Source: Nonomuraea montanisoli
Lineage (GTDB): Bacteria; Actinomycetota; Actinomycetes; Streptosporangiales; Streptosporangiaceae
Reading direction: 5' to 3'
DNA length: 64,000 bases
NCBI RefSeq assembly: GCF_013363975.1
Contig: NZ_JABWGN010000007.1
Span: 310,001 to 374,000 of the forward strand
Part shown: piece by piece, positions 24,094 to 32,944 of the stretch
Position numbering within the stretch: position 1 is the first letter of the stretch
Layout: each line of letters begins with the position of its first letter
The notes under the pieces: generated by a model
Database searches by the model: none
Told to the model about the DNA's origin: nothing
What the model saw: the letters and a program-made list of their open reading frames with translations, nothing else
Program-made: the position numbers and the translations under genes

Positions 24094-24995
24094 CGTTGCG
24101 GCTGGGGACCAGGCGCAGCCTGATGGCCACCACGCAGTCCCAGATGGTCGCCGACGCGTACACAGCGCGCACCGGCCGGGCCGTCGAGCTCGTCGGCGTC
24201 ACCACCTTCGGCGACGTCAGCAAGGCCCACCTCGCGCAGCTCGGCGGCACGGGCGTGTTCGTCAGCGCGCTGCGCGACAAGCTCATGGAGGGCGAGATCG
24301 ACTTCGCCGTCCACTCGCTCAAGGACCTGCCCACCAAGCAGGACCCGCGGGTGACGCTCGCCGCGATCCCCGCCCGGCACGACCACCGCGACGCGCTGGT
24401 CGGCCGGCTCCGCTTCGCCGACCTGGCGCCCGGCGCCAAGGTCGGCACCGGCTCGCCGCGCCGCGTCGCCATGCTGCGCGCCATGCGGCCGGACCTCGAG
24501 TACGTCCCGATCCGCGGCAACGCCGACACCCGGATCGGCAAGGTCACCTCGGGCGAGCTCGACGCCGTCGTGCTCGCCTCGGCCGGCCTGACCAGGATCG
24601 GCAGGACCTCCGAGATCTCCCAGATCTTCGAGGTCGAGGAGCTGATGCCGGCCCCGGGACAGGGCGCCCTCGCCGTGGAGTGCCTGTCCGACCGGGACGA
24701 CCTGATCGACTTCCTCGCCGTCCTCGACGACCCGCGCACCCGCTCCGCCGTGACGGCCGAGCGGGAGGTGCTGGCCGCCCTGGAGGCGGGCTGCTCGGCC
24801 CCCGTGGGTGCGTTCGCCCACGATGACGGGCAGACTCTCAACCTGACCGCCCTGGTCGTCGCGCTCGACGGCCGCCGGGCGGTCCGCAAGTCCACCGCCG
24901 GCTCTCCCTCGGAGGCCGTGTCTCTCGCCCGCACGCTCGCGGACGAGATGATCTCCGAGGGGGCCGACAGATTGATGGGGGAGCATTCCCATTGA
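24090..24995 (+). CDS. hemC: Porphobilinogen deaminase (hydroxymethylbilane synthase)
   Basis: It joins four porphobilinogens into hydroxymethylbilane. The 301-residue protein has the N-terminal LRLGTRRSLMATTQSQMVAD, VHSLKDLPTKQDP with catalytic region residues, VGTGSPRRVAMLRAMRPDLE binding the cofactor, IRGNADTRIGKV, LMPAPGQGALAVEC, and the dipyrromethane attachment Cys in LEAGCSAPVGAFAHDD near residue 235. Length and motifs are normal. It overlaps hemA and hemD by 4 bases each. Confidence 0.96.
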   Translation: MTLRLGTRRSLMATTQSQMVADAYTARTGRAVELVGVTTFGDVSKAHLAQLGGTGVFVSALRDKLMEGEIDFAVHSLKDLPTKQDPRVTLAAIPARHDHRDALVGRLRFADLAPGAKVGTGSPRRVAMLRAMRPDLEYVPIRGNADTRIGKVTSGELDAVVLASAGLTRIGRTSEISQIFEVEELMPAPGQGALAVECLSDRDDLIDFLAVLDDPRTRSAVTAEREVLAALEAGCSAPVGAFAHDDGQTLNLTALVVALDGRRAVRKSTAGSPSEAVSLARTLADEMISEGADRLMGEHSH

Positions 24996-26536
24996 GCCCC
25001 AGTAGTCCAGCCTCCGGCTTCGTCGCCTTCGTCGGCGCGGGCCCCGGCGATCCCAACCTGCTCACGCTCCGCGGCGCAGAGCTGCTCGGCAAGGCCGACC
25101 TGGTCGTGCTCGACGAAGACCAGTACGGCCCGCTGTTGCGCCACTGCCGCGAAGGCGTCGAGGTGGCCTCGGGCGACCTCGTCACGCACGCCAAGGCGGG
25201 CCGGTTCGTCGTGCGCTTGTGCGAGGGCGATCCGATGCTGTTCTCCTCGGTCGCCGAGGAGGTCGCCGCGTGCTCCGCGGCGGAGGTGGACTTCGAGATC
25301 GTCCCCGGCGTGCCGCCCGCGACCGCCGTGCTCACCTACGCCGGCATCCCGCCGGCGACCTCGGTGCCCGAGTTCCGCGTCGTGGACGCGGCCGAGGACC
25401 AGGACTGGTCCTCCCACGCCGCCTGCCCGGGCACCCTGGTGATCTACAACGGCATCGGCGAGGCCGTGCCCATCGCCAAGGCGCTCATCGCCGGCGGCAA
25501 GCCCGACTCCACGCCCGTGGCGGTCAGCAGCGGCGGCACCACCACCGAGCAGTACACCGTGGTCTCCTCGCTCGGCAGGCTCCAGGCCGACCTCAAGCAC
25601 GCCGGCTTCACCGAGCCCGCGCTCATCGTCGTGGGCGAGGCCGTCGGGCTGCGCGACAAGCTGTCGTGGTTCGAGACCAAGCCGCTGTTCGGCTGGCGGG
25701 TGCTCGTGCCGCGTACCAAGGAGCAGTCCAGGAGCCTGTCGGAGCAGCTCGTCTCCTACGGCGCGGTGCCCGAGGAGGTGCCGACCATCTCGGTCGAGCC
25801 GCCCCGCACGCCGCAGCAGATGGACCGCGCCATCAAGGGCCTGGTCACCGGCCGCTACGAGTGGGTGGCCTTCACCAGCGCCAACGCCGTCAAGGCGGTG
25901 CGCGAGAAGTTCGAGGAGTACGGGCTCGACGCGCGGGCCTTCGCCGGGCTCAAGGTGGCCGCCGTGGGCGACGCCACCGCGCGGGCGCTGGTCGAGTTCG
26001 GCGTCAAGCCCGACCTGCTGCCCTCGGGCGAGCAGTCGTCGGAGGGCCTGGTGGCCGAGTGGCCGCCGTACGACTCCATGCTCGACCCGATCAACCGCGT
26101 GCTGCTGCCGCGCGCCGACATCTCCACCGACACGCTGGTGGCCGGCCTGACCGAGCTGGGCTGGGAGTGCGACGACGTCACCGCGTACCGGACCGTGCGG
26201 GCGGCGCCGCCTCCCGCGCCGATCCGCGAGGCCATCAAGGGCGGCGGCTTCGACGCCGTGCTCTTCACGTCGTCGTCCACGGTACGCAACCTCGTCGGCA
26301 TCGCCGGCAAGCCGCACAACGTCACGGTCATCGCGGTCATCGGGCCGCAGACGGCGAGCACGGCCGAGGAGTTCGGGCTGCGCGTCGACGTGATGGCCGA
26401 CAAGCCGTCAGCCTCGGCCCTCGCGGCCGCACTGGCCGAGTACGGCGCCAAGCAGCGTTCGGCCGCGCTGGCCGCCGGCGAGACGCCGCGTCGGCCGTCC
26501 CAGAACCGCCGAGGAGCCAGGAGGAGAGCCAAGTGA
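24992..26536 (+). CDS. hemD: HemD: uroporphyrinogen-III synthase fused to a degenerate SUMT/CobA-like domain
   Basis: The C-terminal half (about residues 235-490: WRVLVPRTKEQSRSLSEQLV, WVAFTSANAVKAVREKF, VAAVGDATARALVEFGV, VLFTSSSTVRNLVG) is uroporphyrinogen-III synthase, closing hydroxymethylbilane with D-ring inversion. The N-terminal half keeps the tetrapyrrole-methylase opening VAFVGAGPGDPNLLTLRGAE, but the usual KGGDPFVFGRG-type SAM loop is changed to VRLCEGDPMLFSSVAEE, so methyltransferase activity is doubtful. Fusion of the two is usual in actinobacteria. At 514 residues the length is normal. The GTG of hemB overlaps its stop. Confidence 0.93.
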   Translation: MSPSSPASGFVAFVGAGPGDPNLLTLRGAELLGKADLVVLDEDQYGPLLRHCREGVEVASGDLVTHAKAGRFVVRLCEGDPMLFSSVAEEVAACSAAEVDFEIVPGVPPATAVLTYAGIPPATSVPEFRVVDAAEDQDWSSHAACPGTLVIYNGIGEAVPIAKALIAGGKPDSTPVAVSSGGTTTEQYTVVSSLGRLQADLKHAGFTEPALIVVGEAVGLRDKLSWFETKPLFGWRVLVPRTKEQSRSLSEQLVSYGAVPEEVPTISVEPPRTPQQMDRAIKGLVTGRYEWVAFTSANAVKAVREKFEEYGLDARAFAGLKVAAVGDATARALVEFGVKPDLLPSGEQSSEGLVAEWPPYDSMLDPINRVLLPRADISTDTLVAGLTELGWECDDVTAYRTVRAAPPPAPIREAIKGGGFDAVLFTSSSTVRNLVGIAGKPHNVTVIAVIGPQTASTAEEFGLRVDVMADKPSASALAAALAEYGAKQRSAALAAGETPRRPSQNRRGARRRAK

Positions 26537-27516
26537 GTGCCGAGTTCCCGACAGCCCGCCCCCGCAGGCTGCGGCGCACTCCCGCCCTGCGGCGGATGGT
26601 GGCCGGCACGAGACTGCACCCGGCCGACCTCATCCTGCCGATGTTCGTGAAGGAGGGCATCGACGAGCCGGCGCCGGTCCAGTCGATGCCCGGGGTGTTC
26701 CAGCACACCCGCGACTCGCTGCGCAAGGCCGCCCACGAGGCCGCCGAGGCCGGTGTGGGCGGCGTGATCCTGTTCGGCATCCCGGCCGTCAAGGACGCGC
26801 GCGGCTCGGCGGGGGACGACCCCGACGGCATCCTGCAGCTCGCGCTGCGCGACGTGGCGTCCGACGTGGGCGACGCCCTCGTGGTGATCGCCGACACGTG
26901 CCTCGACGAGTTCACCGACCACGGCCACTGCGGCATCCTGACCGAGTCCGGCGACGTCGACAACGACGCCACGCTGGAGCGCTACGCCTCCGTCGCCGTC
27001 GCCCAGGCCCGGGCCGGGGCGCAGATGGTCGCGCCGAGCGGCATGATGGACGGCCAGGTCGGCGCCATCCGCGCGGCGCTCGACGCCGACGGCTTCTCCG
27101 AGCTGCCGATCCTCGCCTACACGGCGAAGTTCGCCTCGTCCTTCTACGGCCCGTTCCGCGACGCCGCCGAGTGCGCGCCGCAGTTCGGCGACCGCAGCAC
27201 CCACCAGCAGGACCCCGCCGGGCCGCTGGAGGAGGCGCTGCGCGAGGCGCGGCTCGACCTGGCCGAGGGGGCCGACGCTGTCATGGTCAAGCCCGCTCTG
27301 GCCTACCTGGACGTCATCAGGCGCTTCCGCGACGAGATGGACGTGCCGGTCGCGGCCTACCAGGTGAGCGGCGAGTACGCGATGGTCGAGGCGGCCGCGG
27401 CCAACGGCTGGATCGAGCGCGACAGGATGATCATGGAGTCGCTGGTGTCGATCAAGCGGGCCGGGGCCGACCTCATCCTCACCTACTGGGCGACCGAGGT
27501 GGCGCGCCGTCTCTAA
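26533..27516 (+). CDS. hemB: Delta-aminolevulinic acid dehydratase (porphobilinogen synthase)
   Basis: It condenses two 5-aminolevulinates to porphobilinogen. The GTG at 26533 overlaps the hemD stop and gives 327 residues. Motifs: LILPMFVKEGIDEPAPVQSM, the active-site lysines in AYTAKFASSFYGPFRDAAE and VMVKPALAYLDVI, and YQVSGEYAMVEAAAANGW. The metal loop reads DTCLDEFTDHGHCGIL, so one of the three zinc cysteines of E. coli-type enzymes is Asp, suggesting altered or magnesium-helped metal use. It ends the rex-hemACDB operon; 138 bases separate it from the next start. Confidence 0.96.
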   Translation: MSAEFPTARPRRLRRTPALRRMVAGTRLHPADLILPMFVKEGIDEPAPVQSMPGVFQHTRDSLRKAAHEAAEAGVGGVILFGIPAVKDARGSAGDDPDGILQLALRDVASDVGDALVVIADTCLDEFTDHGHCGILTESGDVDNDATLERYASVAVAQARAGAQMVAPSGMMDGQVGAIRAALDADGFSELPILAYTAKFASSFYGPFRDAAECAPQFGDRSTHQQDPAGPLEEALREARLDLAEGADAVMVKPALAYLDVIRRFRDEMDVPVAAYQVSGEYAMVEAAAANGWIERDRMIMESLVSIKRAGADLILTYWATEVARRL

Positions 27517-27654
27517 CGTGGGGGTTTTCCGCCGTGTCGTGTGGCCAGTGCGATAAACTGTGACAACTAGTGCTGGTGTGTCCCGCGTGAGCCCTTGTCG
27601 AGAAGCCAGGCCAGGAGCCGGGATCGCTTCAGGCACGATGCGACGGGAGACACC

Positions 27655-28284
27655 ATGGTGGGGGCACCTCTGACTCGGCGTACCAGAAAACGGTCGCGGC
27701 CGTCCCGGATCGACTCCGTGCTCGGCTACGCGGCCCTGGGGTGGCCGAGCGTGCCGGGTGCCTATCCGCTGCGAGAGGGCGCCCGGGCGTGTTCCTGCGA
27801 CCGGCTCGGCTGTCCCGACCCCGGCGCCCATCCCCTCTCGCCCGCCTGGCAGCTCCAGGCCACGACCGACACCGCCCAGCTCACCCGCTGGTGGAGCCTC
27901 GATCCCGAGGCCAACGTGATCCTCCCCACCGGCCGCGTGTTCGACGTCTTCGACGTACCCGTCACGACGGGGCTCACGGCCCTGTCCCGGATCGACGACG
28001 CGCAAGCGCACTCGGGCCCGGTCGCCGCGAACGGCGACCGGGTCCTGTTCTATGTGGCCACCCGCGGCAACCCCGACGACGAGGACGAGTGGTGGTCCTG
28101 CCACCTCGACTGCGACCCGGCCACGATCGACGACACGCCGGGGCTGCGCTGGCACTGCCGTGACAGCTACGTCCTCGCGCCGCCGTCGCTGCTGCCCAGC
28201 GGGCAGTCCGTGACGTGGCTGCGCCCGCCCGACGGCCGCCCGCTGCCCGACCCGCTGCGCGTGCTGGAGTTCCTGGACGACTGA
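27655..28284 (+). CDS. Bifunctional primase/polymerase (prim-pol) N-terminal-like protein
   Basis: The 209-residue protein has the layout of the prim-pol domain: VLGYAALGWPSVPGAYPLRE, a Cys cluster CSCDRLGCPDPGAHPLSPAW, TTDTAQLTRWWSLDPEANVI, and TGRVFDVFDVPVTTG where the family has the catalytic DxD. It lacks helicase or C-terminal domains. In actinobacteria a single-domain copy is conserved next to the hem genes; a role in DNA synthesis has not been shown to my knowledge. The C-terminal half WHCRDSYVLAPPSLLPSG matches the usual binding loop. GGGAG precedes the ATG. Confidence 0.8.
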   Translation: MVGAPLTRRTRKRSRPSRIDSVLGYAALGWPSVPGAYPLREGARACSCDRLGCPDPGAHPLSPAWQLQATTDTAQLTRWWSLDPEANVILPTGRVFDVFDVPVTTGLTALSRIDDAQAHSGPVAANGDRVLFYVATRGNPDDEDEWWSCHLDCDPATIDDTPGLRWHCRDSYVLAPPSLLPSGQSVTWLRPPDGRPLPDPLRVLEFLDD

Positions 28285-28360
28285 GGCCCCGTCCCGCGGC
28301 CGATCGAGCCGCCGCCCGGCTCCCGAACCGCCGCCCGGACGCCGCCTGGGTCCTGGACGG

Positions 28361-29539
28361 CTATCTGAGCGCGTCCGCCGGCTCCATCCGGGCCGCCCGC
28401 ATCGCGGGATACAGCCCCGCCAGCAGGCCCACCAGGGCGCCCGCCACCGGCGCCGCGATCGCCAGCCGCGCGTCCAGGAGCGGCGTCCACTGCTTGGCCG
28501 CCGAGACGGCGACGACCGCGACCACGCCCACGCTCGCCCCGATGACCCCGCCCGTCAGCCCGATCAGCGTCGACTCCAGCAGGAACTGGGCCGCGATGTG
28601 CCGCCGGGCCGCGCCGAGCGAGCGGCGCAGGCCGATCTCGGCGACCCGCTCCATGACCGTGACGAGCGTGACGTTGGCGATGCCGACCGCGCCGACGAGC
28701 AGCGACACCAGGCCGAGGATGAGGAAGAGCGCGTTCACGTCCTCCTGAGCCTGGTCCCTGGCCCTGGTCGGGCTGGGCGGCGCGACCACCTGGAGCATGT
28801 CGCCGTTGCCCGGGCTGAGCGCGGCCGGCGCCTGGCGGGTGATGAGCGCCGCGGCGCCCAGGTCGGTGTTGACCAGCACCCTCGACACCTGGCGCAGCCC
28901 GAACCGGCGGCCCGCGGTGGGCGGCACGATGACGGCGGAGCCGAGGTTCCGCTCGCGGCGCAGGTCGCCGAGGACGCCGATGACCGTGTACGCGTGCCCG
29001 TTGATGAAGATCGCGGGCGCGGGGTCGAGCCGGGTGACGCCGAGCAGCCTGGCCGCCTGGTCGCCGATGACCGCGACCCGGTCGCCGCGCCGGACGTGCC
29101 CGGCGTCGTAGAACCTGCCCCGCACCATCCGGCCGCGGAGGGCCTCCGGCAGCCCGGTGGACGCGGCCAGCACGCTCAGGCTCTGCGTGGTGACCCGGGC
29201 CGGGTCCACGAGGTCGTTGGAGCGTACGGGCAGGTTGGCTCCGTCCTTGCCCTCGGCCAGCGCGGCGGCGGAGACCACGCCGCGCAGCCGGGTCAGCCGG
29301 TCGATCGCGTCCCACTCCACCAGCGGGACGTGCTCCGTCTCCGGCACCTCGACCGTGATCGCCGTGGCCACCAGCTCGTCGAAGCGGCCGACGATCTGGT
29401 TGCCGGCGGTGGCGGCCACGCCGAGCGTGACGACCAGCGTGGTGATGCCGAGCACGGTGCCGAGCGTGGTGAGCGCCGAGCGCACGGGCCTGGCGAGCAT
29501 GCCGGCGACGGCCTCGCCGACCAGGTCGCGTACGTCCAT
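28361..29539 (-). CDS. MacB/FtsX-type ABC transporter permease
   Basis: The 392-residue protein has one N-terminal transmembrane helix (SALTTLGTVLGITTLVVTLG), a large extracytosolic MacB_PCD domain (about 50-260), and three C-terminal helices ending in an FtsX domain (LFLILGLVSLLVGAVGIANV, RVAEIGLRRSLGAARRHIAA, LVGLLAGLYPAMRAARMEP). It forms the membrane part of an exporter or mechanotransmitter together with the adjacent ATPase and HlyD-like adaptor. The ATG overlaps the ATPase stop by 1 base (TGATG). It is the last gene of the PadR-headed operon. Confidence 0.9.
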   Translation of the reverse strand: MDVRDLVGEAVAGMLARPVRSALTTLGTVLGITTLVVTLGVAATAGNQIVGRFDELVATAITVEVPETEHVPLVEWDAIDRLTRLRGVVSAAALAEGKDGANLPVRSNDLVDPARVTTQSLSVLAASTGLPEALRGRMVRGRFYDAGHVRRGDRVAVIGDQAARLLGVTRLDPAPAIFINGHAYTVIGVLGDLRRERNLGSAVIVPPTAGRRFGLRQVSRVLVNTDLGAAALITRQAPAALSPGNGDMLQVVAPPSPTRARDQAQEDVNALFLILGLVSLLVGAVGIANVTLVTVMERVAEIGLRRSLGAARRHIAAQFLLESTLIGLTGGVIGASVGVVAVVAVSAAKQWTPLLDARLAIAAPVAGALVGLLAGLYPAMRAARMEPADALR

Positions 29540-30258
29540 CACTCCTCCAGCAGGGTGCCGTCGGTGATCCTGACCCGCCGCCCGGCGCGCGTGCTGACCT
29601 CCTGCTCGTGCGTGATGACCACGATCGTCATGCCCTGCGCCCGCAGCTCGTCGAACAGGCCCAGCACGGCCTCGGTGTTGCGGCTGTCGAGGTTGCCCGT
29701 CGGCTCGTCGCACAGCAGCAGCGACGGGTTGCCCAGCAGGGCCCTGGCGATGGCCGCGCGCTGGCGCTCGCCGCCGGACAGGCGGCCGGGCCGGAAGTCC
29801 ACCCGGTGCGTGAGGCCGACGCGTTCCAGCGCCGCCAGGGCCCGTCCGCGCCGCCCCGCGCGCGGCTGCCCGGTGTAGATCTCGGCGAGCATGACGTTCT
29901 CCACGACGCTGCGGTGGGGGAGCAGGTGGAACGACTGGAAGACGAAGCCGATGCGCTGGCCGCGCAGCCGGGTCCGGTGCTTCTCGCGCAGCGTCGTGGT
30001 CTCCGTGCCGTCCAGCCGGTAGTGGCCCGAGGTGGGCCGGTCGAGCAGGCCCAGCACGTTGAGCAGCGTGGACTTCCCCGATCCGGAGGGGCCGACGATC
30101 GCCAGGTAGTCGCCCCGGCCGACCCGGAGCGAGACGTGCGACAGGGCGCGGACGGGCGGCTGGGAGGGGAAGTCGCGGCACACGTCCGCGAGCTCGATGA
30201 CGGGCCGGGTGTCGATGGGCCGGCCGGCGACGGGGCGCTCGGTGACCTGGTCAGGCAA
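29539..30258 (-). CDS. MacB/LolD-type ABC transporter ATP-binding protein
   Basis: The 239-residue ATPase has Walker A AIVGPSGSGKSTLLNVLGLL, Q-loop FVFQSFHLLPHRSVVENVML, signature RLSGGERQRAAIARALLGNP, Walker B LLLCDEPTGNLDSRNTE, and the H-loop VVITHEQEVSTRA. It powers the permease encoded next. The start is a TTG at 30258 that overlaps the stop of the HlyD-like gene; no ATG or GTG exists in frame before the conserved VIELADVC, so the rare start is likely real. Expression would be tightly coupled to the adaptor. Confidence 0.9.
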   Translation of the reverse strand: MPDQVTERPVAGRPIDTRPVIELADVCRDFPSQPPVRALSHVSLRVGRGDYLAIVGPSGSGKSTLLNVLGLLDRPTSGHYRLDGTETTTLREKHRTRLRGQRIGFVFQSFHLLPHRSVVENVMLAEIYTGQPRAGRRGRALAALERVGLTHRVDFRPGRLSGGERQRAAIARALLGNPSLLLCDEPTGNLDSRNTEAVLGLFDELRAQGMTIVVITHEQEVSTRAGRRVRITDGTLLEE

Positions 30259-31996
30259 CGCCGACCACCACCCGGTCGCCCTCCTTGAGCGCGCCGGTGA
30301 CCTCGACGTTCCCGTCGGCGGTCAGGCCCGTGCGCACCTCCACGTCCTTCGTCCGGTCGGTGGCGTACTCGACGCGGACGCGGGCCTTGCCGTCGGCGGA
30401 GGTGACCACGGCGGCCACCGGCACGACGAGCACCGGGTCCTCGGTCGCCCCCACCGTCACCCTGGCCGTCACCGCGCCGCCCGCCAGGGCCTTGAGGCCC
30501 TTCGAGGAGCCGGGCGTGATCACGATCGGCTGCGATCCCGCCGGCGGCACCACCTTGCCCGGCAGCCTGGCCTTCTCGCCGAAGGCGGTGAGCGTCGCCG
30601 GGTACGTCCTGCCCGTGTCGGGCTCGATGGTCGCCCGCATGCCCTCGCGCAGCAGCTCCGCCTCCGCGGTCTCGACCGATCCCGTCACCATGAACGTCGA
30701 GCCGGTCACCGTGGCGACGTCGTTCTCGACCGTCTGCCCGGCCTTGATCGAGGTCTTGCGCACCCGGGCGGGCAGCTTGGGCAGGAACACCACCTCGCCG
30801 GGCGGCACGGTGACGCCGTAGGAGCGCGCGAACTCGGCCAGCATCGACCGGGCGGCGGCCAGGTCCTTCCCGGCGTTCGCCACCTTGAGCCGGGTCGGCG
30901 AGAGGTGCCTGGCCTGGCGCAGCGCCTGCTCGGCCGTGACCACGGCCTCCTGTGCGGCGCGCACGGCCTTGCGCAGCTCCCTCAGCTTCGCCGTGCGTCC
31001 TTCGCGCGCCTCGTCGAGGGCGCGCTCGCGGGTCTCGCGGGCCGCCGCCAGGTCGGCGCGGGCGTTGGCCACCTTCATCTCCAGCAGGCTCGTGTCGGTG
31101 CTCTGCTGGGGCGTGGGGACGGGCGCGGGCGTCGTGGACGACGAGGCGGTGGCCTCGGGGGCGACGGTGGGCCGGGCCGTGGCGGCTTCGAGCGTCTGCT
31201 CCGCTTCGAGCAGCCGCTCCTCCGCCGCCCGCTCGGCCGCGTCGGCGGCGGCCAGCTTGGCGTCGTCCTCGGGTGTCAGCTCCCGTGCCCCGGCCTCCTC
31301 CAGCATGGTCCGCGCCGTCCTCAGGTCGGCCCTGGCGTTGGTGAGCTTGAGCTTCAGGGGGAGCACGTCCCGCCCCTCGTCGAGGGTCTTCTTCTCGGTC
31401 GCCAGCGTCTCCTGGGCCGTCTGTACGGCCTTGCGCAGCGTGTCGTACGTCTGCCGGTCGGTCAGCGTCGGCTGCTGGGCCTCGTAGCCCTTCTTCTCGT
31501 ACAGCTTGGTGACGGCGGCGATCGTGGCCCGGTCGAAGACGCCCGAGACCGGGACCCTGTGTCCGAGCCGGCCCAGCGCCCGCTGCACCTGCTCGACGTC
31601 GTCGCCCTTCGTGCCGGGGGTCATCGTGCGGTGCATGGGGACGGTCCCGCGCAGCGCGAACACCGGGCGGCCGTTGACCTCCATCAGCACCGCGCCCTCG
31701 GCCAGCCGGCCGCGCCGGGGGGCCCGGGTGACTCGCTGCTGCTCGGACGTGCCGCCGACCGCCCCGGCCAGGCTGATCGGCAGCGGTGAGCCGTACTCCA
31801 GCGTGCCGCTGACCACGACGGTGCTGACGAGCTTGCGGCGCTCGACGGCGGCGGTGACGAGGGAGGGCTTGGGGGCGGCGCGCCGGGCCGCCTCGTCGGC
31901 GGGCGAGCGCAACCGGGTGCTCACCGCCCAGCCCAGGGCGGCGACGAGCACGACGCCGGCGACCACGCCGGTGAGGAGCTTGCGAGAAGACGGCAT
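30251..31996 (-). CDS. HlyD/MacA-like adaptor with an internal peptidoglycan-binding domain
   Basis: The 581-residue protein has one N-terminal transmembrane anchor (LLTGVVAGVVLVAALGWAV). A beta-rich segment and a PG_binding_1-like domain follow at about residues 130-180 (VPMHRTMTPGTKGDDVEQVQ, RALGRLGHRVPVSGVFDRAT). A long coiled coil (about 200-400, many Ala/Arg/Glu heptads such as NARADLAAARETRERALDEA) comes next, and the C-terminus has HlyD barrel and membrane-proximal domains. It links the ABC exporter to the cell wall. The ATG at 31996 is chosen; a GTG at 32002 overlapping the upstream stop is equally possible. Confidence 0.85.
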   Translation of the reverse strand: MPSSRKLLTGVVAGVVLVAALGWAVSTRLRSPADEAARRAAPKPSLVTAAVERRKLVSTVVVSGTLEYGSPLPISLAGAVGGTSEQQRVTRAPRRGRLAEGAVLMEVNGRPVFALRGTVPMHRTMTPGTKGDDVEQVQRALGRLGHRVPVSGVFDRATIAAVTKLYEKKGYEAQQPTLTDRQTYDTLRKAVQTAQETLATEKKTLDEGRDVLPLKLKLTNARADLRTARTMLEEAGARELTPEDDAKLAAADAAERAAEERLLEAEQTLEAATARPTVAPEATASSSTTPAPVPTPQQSTDTSLLEMKVANARADLAAARETRERALDEAREGRTAKLRELRKAVRAAQEAVVTAEQALRQARHLSPTRLKVANAGKDLAAARSMLAEFARSYGVTVPPGEVVFLPKLPARVRKTSIKAGQTVENDVATVTGSTFMVTGSVETAEAELLREGMRATIEPDTGRTYPATLTAFGEKARLPGKVVPPAGSQPIVITPGSSKGLKALAGGAVTARVTVGATEDPVLVVPVAAVVTSADGKARVRVEYATDRTKDVEVRTGLTADGNVEVTGALKEGDRVVVGVA

Positions 31997-31998
31997 GG

Positions 31999-32907
31999 TC
32001 ACATGGGGAAGCGGTCGTTGACCTGCTGGCTGATCGCGGTCTCGCGGGGTGCGTAGGCGGCGTAGAAGTCCTTGCCGCACTCCAGGTCGTCGAGCGCGGC
32101 CTTGATCTCCTTTTCGAGGTACGGCTTGGCCTCTTCGGGGGTGAGCTCCGGCGAGAGGTAGTTCGGCTCCTCGCCCTTCTTGGCCTTGGGCATGGATTGC
32201 GCCTCCTCCGGGTGCTGCTCCCGGCCCTGCCTGTCCTGCTGCTCCAGGAAAGAGATGTGGCCCCGCACCGCCATCTTCGACGGCGCGGTGTCGGCCACGG
32301 AGTAGCCCTTGTTCTTCAGGCAGGTGGCCATGGCGCCGGCCAGTTCCACGAGCCGCGGGTCACTGTCGAGTTCGCTGGTGACGGCCTTCTTCCGGGCGGC
32401 GTCACGCTGCTGGAAGTAGTCCATGCCGGACTTGATGGTCAGGCCGAGGACCTGCTTGGCCGCCGCGGCCTGGCAGGCGTCCGACGCCTTGTGGAATGCG
32501 TCCAACTGGGCAGGGGAGAGCTTGGACTGGATCTTCAGGTTGGGGTCGGGATGGGCGGCGTCCGATTTTTCCCTCTCGCGGCGGAATTCCTCGGGGTAGA
32601 CGTACGCGGGGTAGACGCCGAACCCGTTCTTCTCGCGGTCCTTCCGCATCGCCTGGTAGTCGCCGGAGGAGATCTTGCGGTCCTGCTCGGTCTCCTTCCT
32701 CGGCGGGCCCGCGTACGGAACGTACTTGAAGCCCTTCTGCTTCATGCAGTCGGCCTTGACCGATTCGAGCTGCTGCTTCTTGTCGGCGGCGGCGGGCGTG
32801 CTCGCCGCCGCGGCCGGGGCCTTCTCGGCGGCGCCCCCGCAGCCGCCGAGGACCCCGGTCACGACGATGCCGAGAACGGCGTAAGCCAGACGTGATCGTT
32901 TGAGCAT
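31999..32907 (-). CDS. Secreted lipoprotein of the export operon
   Basis: The 302-residue protein starts MLKRSRLAYAVLGIVVTGVL and has a lipobox VLGGC with the lipidated Cys near residue 23. The mature part is helical and charged, with conserved CMKQKGFKYVPYAGPP, ACQAAAAKQVLG, MATCLKNKGYSV and DLECGKDFYA. Its paired Cys in repeated helical units resemble unnamed actinobacterial lipoproteins that sit beside peptidoglycan-binding HlyD proteins. The ATG at 32905-32907 was chosen over 32919 because it lies 7 bases after an extended -10, which suggests a leaderless transcript. It probably serves as the outer subunit or substrate receptor of the exporter. Confidence 0.78.
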   Translation of the reverse strand: MLKRSRLAYAVLGIVVTGVLGGCGGAAEKAPAAAASTPAAADKKQQLESVKADCMKQKGFKYVPYAGPPRKETEQDRKISSGDYQAMRKDREKNGFGVYPAYVYPEEFRREREKSDAAHPDPNLKIQSKLSPAQLDAFHKASDACQAAAAKQVLGLTIKSGMDYFQQRDAARKKAVTSELDSDPRLVELAGAMATCLKNKGYSVADTAPSKMAVRGHISFLEQQDRQGREQHPEEAQSMPKAKKGEEPNYLSPELTPEEAKPYLEKEIKAALDDLECGKDFYAAYAPRETAISQQVNDRFPM

Positions 32908-32914
32908 GGCGGGA

Positions 32915-32944
32915 ACCATACTCTGTGGAACGGAGTATGGTCAA
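32915..32944 (-). promoter_or_regulatory. Promoter inside an inverted repeat, probable leaderless start
   Basis: On the minus strand TTGACC (32939-32944) and TATGGT (32915-32920) are separated by 18 bases, and the lipoprotein ATG lies 7 bases after the -10. The same stretch is a dyad, ACCATACTC (32915-32923) and GAGTATGGT (32933-32941), with a 9-base spacer, covering the -10 and touching the -35. Binding of a repressor would block the promoter. It overlaps the last codons of the upstream gene. Confidence 0.6.

Noticed and set aside
25219..26532. Long N-terminal extension in frame with hemB
   Set aside because: It is the out-of-frame shadow of hemD; the hemB start is the GTG overlapping the hemD stop.
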